Source: Salinarimonas sp046292825 (lineage in GTDB: Bacteria > Pseudomonadota > Alphaproteobacteria > Rhizobiales > Beijerinckiaceae). From it: DNA of 64,000 nt. The DNA is taken from assembly GCF_046292825.1 (NCBI RefSeq), contig NZ_JBKBQG010000011.1, forward strand, positions 1-64,000, given 5' to 3'. A program made the position numbers and the translations under genes. Positions 8,120-16,940 of the stretch are shown one piece after another (the stretch's first letter is position 1; every line of letters starts with the position of its first letter). The notes below the pieces were generated by a model. That model did no database searches and was not told the DNA's origin. It saw only the letters and a program-made list of their open reading frames with translations.

Positions 8120-8358
8120 CGCGTCTTCGTCCTTCTCGGGCGGGCGTTCGTCGGGCGTCGTGACGTGATTTAGGCCACAGACCCCCCGAGCGCCAAGGGG
8201 CAGGCCCGCACATCCCCTCTGCGGGGAGGGATCGCAACACGACCTTGGCGTCCCGCCCGTCATCCGCACCTTGCGTCCGCGTGCGGGCCGGGACACAACG
8301 GGATGCGAGCGAGGGGCACGCGCATCGTGGCCCCTCTCGAAACCGCGAGGAGACGAGC
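8120..8358. promoter_or_regulatory. Divergent intergenic region, aldehyde dehydrogenase / gamma-glutamyltransferase
   Basis: 239 bp between divergent genes must contain, or abut, both promoters. I could not single out a convincing core promoter or operator palindrome. The start of the gamma-glutamyltransferase is marked by AGGAG seven bases before the ATG. Confidence 0.4.
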
Positions 8359-9951
8359 ATGACGCGCGACTTTCAATCTCCCGGCCGCTCGGCGGTCTAC
8401 GGCACGCGCGCCATGATCGCGACCTCGCATCCGCACGCCTCGCGCATCGGCCTCGAGATCCTGGCACGCGGCGGCAGCGCGGTGGACGCGGCGCTCGCCG
8501 CGAGCGCGATGCTCTGCGTGGTCGAGCCGCACATGACCGGCATCGGCGGGGATTGCTTCGCGATCGTCGCCGCCCCCGGCGCCGCCCCGCGCGCGCTGAT
8601 GGGCTCGGGACCCTCGCCGCGCGGCGTCTCGCGCGAGGCGCTCGTCGAGAGCGGCCTGACCGAGATCGCCGACGACAGCCCGCATGCGATCAATCTCCCC
8701 GGCGCGGTGGCGGCCTGGGTCGCGCTGCACCAGGCCCATGGCCGGCTGCCGCTCGCCGAGCTGATGGAGCCGGCGGCCCGCGTCGCGGAGGAGGGCTACG
8801 CCATCGCCCCGCGCGTCGCCTTCGATTTCGCGGCGAATGCCGAGCGCGTCGCCCGCCACGAGGCGACCGCGCGCCTCTTCCTGAAGGACGGCGCGCCGCT
8901 GCGCGTCGGCGACGTCCACCGCCAGCCGGCCCTCGTCGCGACGCTGCGCGCGATCGGCCGCGAGGGCCGCGCCGGCTTCTACGAGGGGGCGGTCGCGCAG
9001 GACATGGTCGAGACGCTGCGCGCGGCGGGCGGGACCCACACGCTCGACGATTTCGCCGCCGTCGCCCCCACCTGGACCGACCCGATCCACGGCCGCTTCG
9101 CCGGGCGCGAAATCCTGGAGACGCCGCCCAACGGGCAGGGCGCCACCGCGCTCCTGATCCTCGCCGCGCTCGAAGGCTTCGCTCCCTGGACGGCCGCGGG
9201 CCCTGCCGAGCGCGCGCGGCTCCTCGCGGAGGCGACGCGCGCGGCCTATCGCCTGCGCGACCGCGGCCTCACCGACCCCGCCGCGATGCCGATCACGATC
9301 GCCGATTTCCTCGGCGAGCCCTCCGTGCGCTTCGTGCGCGAGGCCTGCGCCGTGGCGCGCCCGCTCGGCGCGCCGGTCGAGGCGGCGGGGCGGGTGCCGT
9401 GGGAGACGGACACGATCTGCCTCTCCGTGGTGGACGGGGACGGGCTCGTCGTCTCGTTCATCAATTCGCTCTTCCACCCCTTCGGCGCGACGCGCGTCGC
9501 CGAGCGCTCGGGCGTTCTGTTCAATTGCCGCGGCGCCTCCTTCAGCCTCGAGGCGGACCATCCCAACCGCCTCGCGCCGGGCAAGCAGACGATGCACACG
9601 ATCATCCCCGGCCTCGTGATGGAGAACGGCGCGCCGCTGATGCCCTTCGGCGTCATGGGCGGGCAGTACCAGTCCTGCGGGCACGCGCACCTGATGATCC
9701 GCCTCTTCGAGGAGGGGATGGACCTGCAGAGCGCGATCGACGCCCCGCGCCTGTTCGGCTATGGCGGGCGCACCGAGGTCGAGCGCGGCGTCGACGCCGA
9801 GACGATCGCGCATCTGCACGCGGGCGGCAGCAACCCGCAGACGGTCGCCGCGCCGATCGGCGGCGCCCAGGCAATCCTGATCGACCGCGCCCGCGGCATC
9901 CTCGTCGGCGCCTCCGACCCCCGCAAGGATGGCTGCGCGCTGGGAATGTGA
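8359..9951 (+). CDS. Gamma-glutamyltransferase-family protein (Ntn hydrolase), no signal peptide
   Basis: A 530-residue member of the gamma-glutamyltranspeptidase family, which self-cleaves at a Thr that becomes the nucleophile. T352 in TDTICLSVVDGDG aligns with the processing Thr of E. coli GGT. Other landmarks are GGSAVDAALAASAMLCVVEPHMTGIGGD (large-subunit core, written here only as the family block 38-65) and PPNGQGATAL. The C-terminal block MGGQYQSCGHAHLM replaces the usual MGGDMQPQGH pattern. Unlike periplasmic GGTs it starts directly with MTRDFQSPGRSA and has no export signal, so a cytoplasmic role on gamma-glutamyl or acyl substrates is likelier than extracellular glutathione breakdown. 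Members also include 7-aminocephalosporanic acylases. AGGAG sits 7 nt before the ATG. Confidence 0.88.
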   Translation: MTRDFQSPGRSAVYGTRAMIATSHPHASRIGLEILARGGSAVDAALAASAMLCVVEPHMTGIGGDCFAIVAAPGAAPRALMGSGPSPRGVSREALVESGLTEIADDSPHAINLPGAVAAWVALHQAHGRLPLAELMEPAARVAEEGYAIAPRVAFDFAANAERVARHEATARLFLKDGAPLRVGDVHRQPALVATLRAIGREGRAGFYEGAVAQDMVETLRAAGGTHTLDDFAAVAPTWTDPIHGRFAGREILETPPNGQGATALLILAALEGFAPWTAAGPAERARLLAEATRAAYRLRDRGLTDPAAMPITIADFLGEPSVRFVREACAVARPLGAPVEAAGRVPWETDTICLSVVDGDGLVVSFINSLFHPFGATRVAERSGVLFNCRGASFSLEADHPNRLAPGKQTMHTIIPGLVMENGAPLMPFGVMGGQYQSCGHAHLMIRLFEEGMDLQSAIDAPRLFGYGGRTEVERGVDAETIAHLHAGGSNPQTVAAPIGGAQAILIDRARGILVGASDPRKDGCALGM

Positions 9952-9997
9952 GGAGCGGCGACCCGCTTCTTTCGCGGGGCGCAGAACAGACCTCTCC

Positions 9998-10190
9998 GTG
10001 TCATCCCCGGCCGGAGCACGCGTAGCGTGCGCAGGGGAAGGGGACCCAGCACGGAATGGTGCGTGCGGAGCACGCTCGTGCGGCGGCGTCCAGCCGCCTC
10101 GTCGGCGGCAATTGGAGCGCCTTCGGCGCAGAGTCGGGCGCTGGGTCCCCTTACCCTGCGCGCCTTCGGCGCTCCGGCCGGGGATGACAC
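9998..10190. repeat. 193-bp element with 20-bp perfect terminal inverted repeats
   Basis: The ends at 9998-10017 (GTGTCATCCCCGGCCGGAGC) and 10171-10190 are exact inverted copies over 20 bases. Inside are further paired segments (AGGGGAAGGGGACCCAGC against GCTGGGTCCCCTTACCCT). The element has no coding frame that resembles a protein. Related half-elements lie at 44395-44520. No target-site duplication is evident, so mobility is unproven; it may instead be a folded 3' end between convergent genes (GGT and uppP). Confidence 0.85.
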
Positions 10191-10241
10191 CGGCGGTCGG
10201 CTCGACTCGCTCGACGACCGGCGAGAGGACTCGGGACCCGC

Positions 10242-11048
10242 TCACGCGAGCAGGAACAGCCCGACGAGCCCCGCGGTGCCCACCACGATGCGCCAATAGC
10301 CGAACAGGGCGTAGCCGTGCTTCGACACGTAGTCGAGCAGCGTCTTGACGACGAACAGAGCCGCGACGAAGGCGGTGACGAAGCCGATCACGATCTTGAG
10401 CGTGTCGGAGGCGTCGAGCGTGCCGAAGCTGCGCGCCGTCTCGTAGACGAAGGCGCCCGCCATGGTCGGCATCGCGAGGAAGAACGAGAACTCGGCCGCC
10501 GAGCGCTTCGAGGCGCCCATCAGGAGCGCGCCGACGATGGTCGCGCCCGAGCGCGACACACCGGGGATCATCGCGAGGCACTGGATGAAGCCGATGCCGA
10601 GATACATCCGCATCGAGAATCGCGTCGCGTCCGTGTGCGTCTGGGCGAGATTGGCGCGGTCGATCAGGATGAGGACGATGCCACCCGTGATCAGCGTGAT
10701 GCAGACGACGAGCGGGTCGAACAGCACGCCCAGGATGAAGTCGCGCGCGAGCACGCCGATCAAGGCCGCCGGCAGGAAGGCGACGAGCACGCCGATCACG
10801 AAGCGGCGCGCCTTCGGATCGTAGGGCAGCGCCTGCGCGATCGCCCACAGGCGGGTGAAATACACCGACAGGATCGCGAGGATCGCGCCGAACTGGATCA
10901 GGATCGCGAAGGTCTTGTCCGCATCCGCATCGAGGCCGAAGACCGCCTGGAGGAGAATCAGGTGGCCCGTCGAGGAGACGGGGATGAATTCGGTCGCACC
11001 TTCGAGCACGCCGAGGAAGAAGGCTTGCGCCGCCTCTGTGAGGGTCAT
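10242..11048 (-). CDS. uppP: Undecaprenyl-diphosphatase UppP (BacA)
   Basis: A 268-residue integral membrane protein that dephosphorylates undecaprenyl pyrophosphate and so recycles the lipid carrier for peptidoglycan and other surface polymers. The family signature is intact: the ExxxE pair E16 and E20 in LEGATEFIPVSSTGHL, and the second motif PGVSRSGATI near 165-174. At least seven hydrophobic segments are visible. Overproduction in other species gives bacitracin tolerance. It is monocistronic here, convergent with GGT across a palindromic element and divergent from the GST gene. Confidence 0.97.
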   Translation of the reverse strand: MTLTEAAQAFFLGVLEGATEFIPVSSTGHLILLQAVFGLDADADKTFAILIQFGAILAILSVYFTRLWAIAQALPYDPKARRFVIGVLVAFLPAALIGVLARDFILGVLFDPLVVCITLITGGIVLILIDRANLAQTHTDATRFSMRMYLGIGFIQCLAMIPGVSRSGATIVGALLMGASKRSAAEFSFFLAMPTMAGAFVYETARSFGTLDASDTLKIVIGFVTAFVAALFVVKTLLDYVSKHGYALFGYWRIVVGTAGLVGLFLLA

Positions 11049-11194
11049 CGAAATCCGATCCTGATCGACGGCTCGCGAATCGCCGCGAAAGGCTTCTATA
11101 CGCTGGCATCGCGGGAGGCCAGTGCAGGAAGGTTACTCCGCGTTAAGTCATCGAAGCCTTAATGTCGCCTGCGTTTCGCGCGTCATGGGACAAC

Positions 11195-11884
11195 ATGTCG
11201 ACCCTTCACCATTATCCGCTCTGCCCGCAATCCCGCTTCGTCCGCCTCGCGCTCGCCGAGCTCGGCCTCGCCGCCGAGCTCGTGGAGGAGCGCCCGTGGG
11301 AGCGCCGCGCGGAGTTCCTCGCCCTCGACCCGACCGGCCAGACGCCGATCCTGGTGGAGGGGGCGCTCGTGGTGCCCGGTCCCGCGACGATCGCCGAATG
11401 GCTCGACGAGACGAGCGGGGCGGGGGCCGGCGAGCGCCGGTTGATGCCGGAGGATCCGGCGGCGCGGGTCGAGGTGCGCCGGCTCATGAGCTGGTTTCTC
11501 GGCAAGTTCTACGACGAGGTGACGAGCTATCTCGTCAACGAGAAGATCTACAAGCGCTTCGTGCCCCCCGCCTCCGGCGGCGGCCCACCCGACATGGCCT
11601 CGATCCGCGCCGCGCGCGCCAATGTCCGCTACCACCTGCGCTATGTCGGCTTCCTCGCCGCGCGCCGGAATTTCCTCGCCGGCGATCGCCTCACCTATGC
11701 CGATCTCGCCGCGGCTGCCCATATCTCCTGCGTGGATTATCTGGGCGATGCGCCATGGGCCGAGGACGAGCACGCGAAGACGTGGTACGCGCGGGTGAAG
11801 AGCCGGCCCTCGATGCGCGCGCTCCTCGCCGACCGCGTGCCGGGGATGGCGCCGGCGGATTCCTACGCGGATCTGGACTTCTGA
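11195..11884 (+). CDS. Glutathione S-transferase family protein
   Basis: A 229-residue protein with an N-terminal thioredoxin-like half (STLHHYPLCPQSRFVRLAL, and the cis-Pro/glutathione-contact block QTPILVEGALVVPGPATI at about 48-65). An all-helical C-terminal half contains the N-capping motif LTYADLAAAAHISCVDYL. The proline after the Leu in YPLCPQSR and the Ser near it are typical glutathione-site residues. The start at 11195 matches the family N-terminus; an in-frame ATG at 11162 would add 11 residues. In alphaproteobacteria this gene commonly precedes queG, as here, where the two overlap. The physiological substrate is unknown. Confidence 0.88.
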   Translation: MSTLHHYPLCPQSRFVRLALAELGLAAELVEERPWERRAEFLALDPTGQTPILVEGALVVPGPATIAEWLDETSGAGAGERRLMPEDPAARVEVRRLMSWFLGKFYDEVTSYLVNEKIYKRFVPPASGGGPPDMASIRAARANVRYHLRYVGFLAARRNFLAGDRLTYADLAAAAHISCVDYLGDAPWAEDEHAKTWYARVKSRPSMRALLADRVPGMAPADSYADLDF

Positions 11885-12999
11885 CGCCCGAGCGCCTGAA
11901 GGACGCGCTCGTCGCGCGGGCGGGCGCGCTCGGCTTCGACGCCGTGCGCATCGCCCGCGTCGCGGACGTGCCCGATCTCGCGGAGCGGCTCGCGGCCTGG
12001 CTCGATGCCGGCTATGCCGGCACGATGGACTGGATGGGCCGCGAGGCCGCGCGCCGCGCCCATCCCGGTCGCCTGTGGCGCGAGGCGCGATCCGCGATCG
12101 TGCTCGCCGTCGCTTACGGCCCCGACGAGGACCCGCTCGCGGCGATCGCGCGGCGCGAGCACGCGGCGATCTCGGTCTACGCGCAGGGGCGCGACTATCA
12201 CGACGTGATCAAGGGCAAGCTCAAGGAGCTCGCGGGCTTTCTCGCGACGCGCGGGGCCTGCGACGTGAAGGTGTTCGTCGACACCGCGCCGCTGATGGAA
12301 AAGCCCCTCGCGCAGGCGGCCGGGCTCGGCTGGCAGGGCAAGCACACGGTCGTCCTCTCGCGCGATCTCGGCAATTGGCTCTTCCTCGGCGCGATCCTCA
12401 CCGATGCCGATCTGCCCCCGGACGCGCCCGAGAGCGACCATTGCGGATCGTGCCGCCGCTGCCTCGACATCTGCCCGACGAACGCTTTCCCCGAGCCCTA
12501 CGTGCTCGACGCGCGCCGCTGCGTCTCCTACCTGACGATCGAGCACAAGGGCCATATCGACCCGGATCTGCGCGCGGGGATCGGCAACCGCGTCTTCGGC
12601 TGCGACGATTGCCTCGCGATCTGCCCCTGGAACAAGTTCGCGAAGGCGGGCCGCGAGGCGAAGCTCGTCGCGCGCCGCGATCTCGCCGCACGGCCCCTCG
12701 CCGAACTCGCCGCTTTGGACGATGCCGCCTTCCGCGCCCTGTTCGCGGGCACGCCGATCAAGCGCACGGGGCGCGATCGGTTCGTGCGCAACGTGCTGAT
12801 CGCGATCGGGAATTCCGGCGCGCCCGATCTCGCGCCCGCGGCCGAGCGGCTCTTGGACGACGCCTCGCCGCTCGTGCGGGCGATGGCGGTGTGGGCGCTC
12901 GCGCGGCTCGTGTCCGCCGACCGCTTCGCGGCGTTGGCCGCCGAGCGGGCCTCGCGCGAGACGGATCCGGAGGTCGCACGGGAATGGGAGATGTCATGA
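11881..12999 (+). CDS. queG: Epoxyqueuosine reductase QueG
   Basis: A 372-residue iron-sulfur and cobalamin enzyme that reduces epoxyqueuosine to queuosine at tRNA position 34. The N-terminal domain has ALGFDAVRIARVAD, then the proton-donor region VDTAPLMEKPLAQAAGLGWQGKHT. Two 4Fe-4S sets follow: CGSCRRCLDICP, and a later Cys with CDDCLAICPW. The C-terminus is a HEAT-like helical domain. The start is uncertain: family alignment needs the residues from about 11881, yet no ATG, GTG or TTG lies close in frame. A CTG at 11881 overlaps the GST stop (CTGA); the next GTG at 11944 would delete conserved residues. The 3' end overlaps yaiI by ATGA. Cobalamin dependence fits the adenosyltransferase at 333-911. 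Confidence 0.92.
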   Translation: MTPERLKDALVARAGALGFDAVRIARVADVPDLAERLAAWLDAGYAGTMDWMGREAARRAHPGRLWREARSAIVLAVAYGPDEDPLAAIARREHAAISVYAQGRDYHDVIKGKLKELAGFLATRGACDVKVFVDTAPLMEKPLAQAAGLGWQGKHTVVLSRDLGNWLFLGAILTDADLPPDAPESDHCGSCRRCLDICPTNAFPEPYVLDARRCVSYLTIEHKGHIDPDLRAGIGNRVFGCDDCLAICPWNKFAKAGREAKLVARRDLAARPLAELAALDDAAFRALFAGTPIKRTGRDRFVRNVLIAIGNSGAPDLAPAAERLLDDASPLVRAMAVWALARLVSADRFAALAAERASRETDPEVAREWEMS

Positions 13000-13499
13000 G
13001 CGAGACGCGCGAGATCGTCGTCCTCGTCGATGCGGATGCTTGTCCGGTCAAGGAGGAGATCTACGCGATCGCCCATCGGCGCCGGGTGCGGGTGGTCGTC
13101 GTGGCGAACGCGCCGATCGCGGTGCCGCGCGACCCCCTGATCGAGCGGATCGTGGTGCCGGCGGGGCTCGACGTCGCCGACGACCGAATTGCGGAGGAGG
13201 CCGGGCCGGGGCGGATCGTGGTGACGGCCGACGTGCCGCTCGCGGGACGGGCGGTGAAGGCGGGCGCGGTCGCGATCGCGCCGAACGGCAGCGTCTTCGA
13301 CGAGGCCTCGATCGGGATGGCGGTCGCGATGCGCGATCTGATGACCGATCTGCGCTCGGCGGGGGCGACGACGAGCGGGCCCAAGCCCTTCGCCCCGCGC
13401 GATCGCTCCCGCTTCCGCTCGGCGCTCGACCTCGCGATCGTGCGCCTCGAGCGGGCAGGGTTCGGCACGTCGGCGGGCGGCGCGCGCCCGCCGGGATGA
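12996..13499 (+). CDS. YaiI/YqxD (UPF0178) family protein
   Basis: A 167-residue protein with the family signature VDADACPVKEEIY at residues 9-21 and later VTADVPLAGRAV and APNG. The family is thought to have a PIN-like nuclease fold because of its clustered acidic residues, but no activity is established. The ATG overlaps the queG stop (ATGA), so it is probably cotranslated with queG. The C-terminal 20 residues are Arg/Gly-rich. Confidence 0.9.
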   Translation: MSETREIVVLVDADACPVKEEIYAIAHRRRVRVVVVANAPIAVPRDPLIERIVVPAGLDVADDRIAEEAGPGRIVVTADVPLAGRAVKAGAVAIAPNGSVFDEASIGMAVAMRDLMTDLRSAGATTSGPKPFAPRDRSRFRSALDLAIVRLERAGFGTSAGGARPPG

Positions 13500-13520
13500 G
13501 GTGCCCGCGTCGGCCAGCGC

Positions 13521-14090
13521 TCAGCGCAGGGAGGCGGTCTGCACGTTCGCCATCGTCGCCATCACCTTGCGGCCGTAGCCGGTGCAGGGCGCGGAATTGC
13601 GGTGGATGCCCATGTTGTAGGCCGAGATCGCGCCGCAGCCCTCGCCGTGGCGGGCGATCGCCTCGCGCAGATAGAGGAGGCCGGCTTCGATCCCCGTCTT
13701 GCAATCGCGCAGATTGCCGGTGACGCCGACGCTGCGCGCGGTGGCGGGCTTGACCTGCATCACGCCGAGCTCGCCGGAGCGGCCGACGGCGTTGCAGCGG
13801 AAATTGCTCTCCACCTTGGCGATCGCGAGCGCGAGGCTCGGGTCGATGCCGTGAGCGCGGGCGCGCTCGACGACGATCGCCGCGACGCTGCCGGTGGGCA
13901 CGCTCGCGCCGCTCTCCGGGGTCGTGGTCGCGGCGGCCGCCGGATCGGCCGGCAGCGCGACGGGCTCGACGCTCGCCTCCGTCTCGGCCATGCGGGCGGC
14001 ATCCTGCAGGATGAAGGACAAAGCATCGTTGCCGGCAAAAGCGGGCGCGGCAAGGCAGAGCGCAAACGCGCCCGCGAGAGCGATTCGCAT
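13521..14090 (-). CDS. Secreted lytic transglycosylase (SLT domain)
   Basis: A 189-residue protein with a signal peptide (cleavage likely after AFA, residue 19), an Ala/Pro/Thr linker to about 65, and a goose-lysozyme-like SLT domain. The catalytic Glu is E94 in AKVESNF, followed by GELGVMQVKPATA and the YN element AISAYNMGIHR. It should cleave the MurNAc-GlcNAc bond of peptidoglycan with formation of anhydro-MurNAc. ACGAGGAGAAC lies just before the ATG. It faces yaiI tail-to-tail, and a PBP1A-type synthase lies on the same strand upstream, so wall synthesis and cleavage genes are adjacent. Confidence 0.9.
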   Translation of the reverse strand: MRIALAGAFALCLAAPAFAGNDALSFILQDAARMAETEASVEPVALPADPAAAATTTPESGASVPTGSVAAIVVERARAHGIDPSLALAIAKVESNFRCNAVGRSGELGVMQVKPATARSVGVTGNLRDCKTGIEAGLLYLREAIARHGEGCGAISAYNMGIHRNSAPCTGYGRKVMATMANVQTASLR

Positions 14091-14406
14091 CGTCTCGTTC
14101 TCCTCGTTCTTGTCTGGCCCGCTATTGCGGGTCCGTGGGGGCACGCGAGACCGGGGCGCGTTCGGCGGACCGGCTCGCTTCGAGGTGCGCTGGGAGTCGG
14201 GGCGCACCCGTATGTCCGCGCCGAGGGCGCGGCAGATCGCCACTTCGGCGGCGTCGGAACCTATCCTTGGGAGTCGACCGGGACGAGAATGTGGCGACGC
14301 TCGGCCCGCATCAGGAGTTCTCCTCGTTCTTTCGTAGACCGTGGAGAACGTGCAACACCTTGCGCGGCCTGACTTTCGCGCCTGGCGCGCGCGGCGGGAC
14401 CGCCGA
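14091..14406. other. 316-bp gap between transglycosylase and PBP genes, with a 16-codon reading frame
   Basis: The only structured item is a minus-strand reading frame 14311-14261 encoding 16 residues (start MRAERRHILVPVD, TAG stop), preceded by ACGAGGAG. Its ribosome-binding region shares the 14-mer TTCTCCTCGTTCTT (plus-strand sense) with the one in front of the transglycosylase start. It could be a leader peptide or a chance frame. No terminator or clear promoter is seen. Confidence 0.35.
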
Positions 14407-16638
14407 TCAACGCACGGTCGCTCCGCCGATCGTCTCGAAGCCCGCCGCCGTGCGCTGCTGGCCGATCACGCCCGCGCGCGGGGTGCGCGGCGCCTCGCCG
14501 AAGCCCGAGCTCGGCTCGCGCGCGGTCTCGAACAGCGAGCCGATGCCGTTGATCACCTCGAAGGAGCGCCGCGAGAGCGCGTTGCGGTGGAGCGCGAGGA
14601 CCTGCGGGTCCGTGCTCGAGGTCACCACCGGCTCGCGCGCCTCCGGCGGCAGGATCTCGCCGTCCAAGCCGGGGATCGGGCGCAGCTCGATGTCCTGGTG
14701 GGCGAAGGCCATGATCTCGTGGAAGGTCATCGCCGGGAGCGAGCCGCCGGTCATGCGGTTCGTCGAGGTGAAGTCGTCGTTGCCGAACCAGATCGCGGCC
14801 ACGTAATTGCCGGTATAGCCCGCGTACCACGCGTCGCGATACGCGTTCGTCGTGCCGGTCTTGCCCGCCGAGCGGATGCCCGGCAGCGCCGCGCGCCGGC
14901 CGGTGCCGCTCTCGGGGACGGCGGCGAGCATGACGTTCATGTCCTCGACGACGCGGGTGGAGAGCACCTGCTCGGGAATGTGGTCGCGATCGCGGCTGTA
15001 GAGGACGCGTCCGAGCGGGTTCGTCACCTCGAGCGCCGCGAAGGGCCGGGCGCGCTTGCCGCCGTTCGCGAACACGGCGTAGCCGGCGGCCATGTCGAGC
15101 ACGGTGATCTCGGAGGCGCCGATCGGCATCGAGGAGGAATCCGCGATCGGCGTCTCGACGCCCATGCGCTGCGTCGTCTCGATGATCTTGGCGCGACCGG
15201 CGCGGGCATTGCCCTCGCCGAGTTCGACCGAGAAGCGCACCGGGATCGTGTTGATCGAGCGCGACATCGCCGTCGTGAGGGTCATCTGGCCGGCGAAGGA
15301 GCGGTTGTAGTTGTTCGGGCACCAATTGCCGAGGCAGATCGGCCTGTCGACCACGATCGAGTTCGGCCGCAGGTTGAGATGCGACAGCGCCGCGGCATAG
15401 ACGAAGGGCTTGAAGGCCGAGCCGGGCTGCCGGCGCGCGTGCGCGGCGCGGTTGAACTGGCTCTGCCCGTAATCGCGCCCGCCGACGATCGCACGCACCG
15501 CCCCGTCCGGCTCCATCAGGACGGCCGCCGCCTGGCGGACGCGGAAGCGCTCGCCGTTCTGGCGCAGCATGTCCTCGACCGCGAGCTCCGAGCGACGCTG
15601 CAGCGCCTGGTCGAGCGGCGTCTTGACGACGAGCACCCGCTCGTGGCCGAAGGTGCCCTCGCGCGACATCCGGCGGACCTGCTCGAAGGCCCAATCGAGA
15701 TAATAGTTCGGCGTCGTCTCCCGGCCGCGATCGACGGCGGAGGCGGGGTTGCGGCGGGCGATCTGGACCTGCCCCTCCGAGAGGAAGCCGCCGTGCACCA
15801 TCGCCGAGAGGACCTCGTTCGCGCGGGCGCGCGCGGCGGGCAGGTTGACGTGCGGCGCGAAGCGCGAGGGCGCCTTGAACAGCCCCGCGAGCATCGCCGC
15901 CTCCGCGAGCGTCACGTCCTGGATGCGCTTGCCGAAATAGAAGTCCGCCGCCGCGACCACGCCGAAATTGCCGCCGCCCATATAGGCGCGGTCGAGATAG
16001 AGCTTGAGGATCTCGTTCTTCGAGAGCTGGAACTCGAGCCAGATCGCGAGGAACGCCTCCTTGATCTTGCGGTCGATGGTGCGCTCGTTCGAGAGGAAGA
16101 GGTTCTTGGCGAGCTGCTGGGTGATCGTCGAGCCGCCCTGCACCACGCCGCCCGAGCGCGAGTTCGCCGCGATCGCGCGCAGCGTGCCGATCGGATCGAT
16201 GCCCCAATGCGAGAAGAAGCGCCGGTCCTCGGTGGCGAGCGCGGCCTTGATCATCACGTCGGGAATGTCGTCGAGCGCGACGGAATCGTCGTGGCGGATG
16301 CCGCGCCGGCCGACCTCCTGGCCGTAGCGGTCGAGAAAGGTGACGGCGAGCTCCTCGGTCTGAAGCCAATCGTCGTGGGTGTGATAGAAGGCGGGGATCG
16401 CGAGCCCGAGCATCACGAAGGCGCCGACGAGGCCGAGCGTCGTCGCCTCGCTCGCGAGATCGAGCGCGACCCGCGCGGGCCCGCGGGCGCGGAACATGTC
16501 GGTGAAGGCGGTGAAGCGGCGCCAGAACGCGGACAGGTCGCGCCCGCCGTCGAAGGCGGACGCCGACAGCCAGGCGTCGAGCGCGAGCATACGGCGCTTG
16601 ACGCGCGTCCACAGGCTGATCTCGCGATCGAAACGCAA
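14407..16638 (-). CDS. PBP1A-type bifunctional peptidoglycan synthase
   Basis: A class A penicillin-binding protein of about 743 residues that polymerises glycan strands and crosslinks peptides in the periplasm. After a cytoplasmic N-terminus and one membrane helix comes the GT51 glycosyltransferase domain: ATEDRRFFSHWGIDP with its catalytic Glu, then GGSTITQQLAKNL. The transpeptidase domain has the serine motif PGSAFKPF, the SxN motif SRSIN, and KTGTT. The start is inferred as TTG at 16638, with GGGAGTGGGG upstream and the usual short basic N-terminus; longer frames reach ATG at 16794. The C-terminal tail of about 60 residues is Arg/Ala-rich. Its genomic neighbour is a lytic transglycosylase. 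Confidence 0.93.
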   Translation of the reverse strand: MRFDREISLWTRVKRRMLALDAWLSASAFDGGRDLSAFWRRFTAFTDMFRARGPARVALDLASEATTLGLVGAFVMLGLAIPAFYHTHDDWLQTEELAVTFLDRYGQEVGRRGIRHDDSVALDDIPDVMIKAALATEDRRFFSHWGIDPIGTLRAIAANSRSGGVVQGGSTITQQLAKNLFLSNERTIDRKIKEAFLAIWLEFQLSKNEILKLYLDRAYMGGGNFGVVAAADFYFGKRIQDVTLAEAAMLAGLFKAPSRFAPHVNLPAARARANEVLSAMVHGGFLSEGQVQIARRNPASAVDRGRETTPNYYLDWAFEQVRRMSREGTFGHERVLVVKTPLDQALQRRSELAVEDMLRQNGERFRVRQAAAVLMEPDGAVRAIVGGRDYGQSQFNRAAHARRQPGSAFKPFVYAAALSHLNLRPNSIVVDRPICLGNWCPNNYNRSFAGQMTLTTAMSRSINTIPVRFSVELGEGNARAGRAKIIETTQRMGVETPIADSSSMPIGASEITVLDMAAGYAVFANGGKRARPFAALEVTNPLGRVLYSRDRDHIPEQVLSTRVVEDMNVMLAAVPESGTGRRAALPGIRSAGKTGTTNAYRDAWYAGYTGNYVAAIWFGNDDFTSTNRMTGGSLPAMTFHEIMAFAHQDIELRPIPGLDGEILPPEAREPVVTSSTDPQVLALHRNALSRRSFEVINGIGSLFETAREPSSGFGEAPRTPRAGVIGQQRTAAGFETIGGATVR

Positions 16639-16940
16639 GGCCCCACTCCCCCGAAGGTGCCGCACCGGACCCGCCCGTCCCGACGCCGCGAACTCGACAA
16701 TTAGCAGACCGGACCCCGCGCGGCGATACCTCTCGCGCACGCGATCCCGGGATTGACCGACCCACCCACGCCTGGCAAGCCGTCGCGCGGGCATGGAGAA
16801 CGCGCCGAACCGGTTTATGTTCGATAGGCAGCCGGCGCAGGATCGGCGTTCCCCGACCCTGTCCCGCAAGCCTCGTGCCGGGCTTGCCGTCGCAAATCGA
16901 GACGCGGGCTTTACGTTTCGTTCACCATGGGAGTGGGTTC

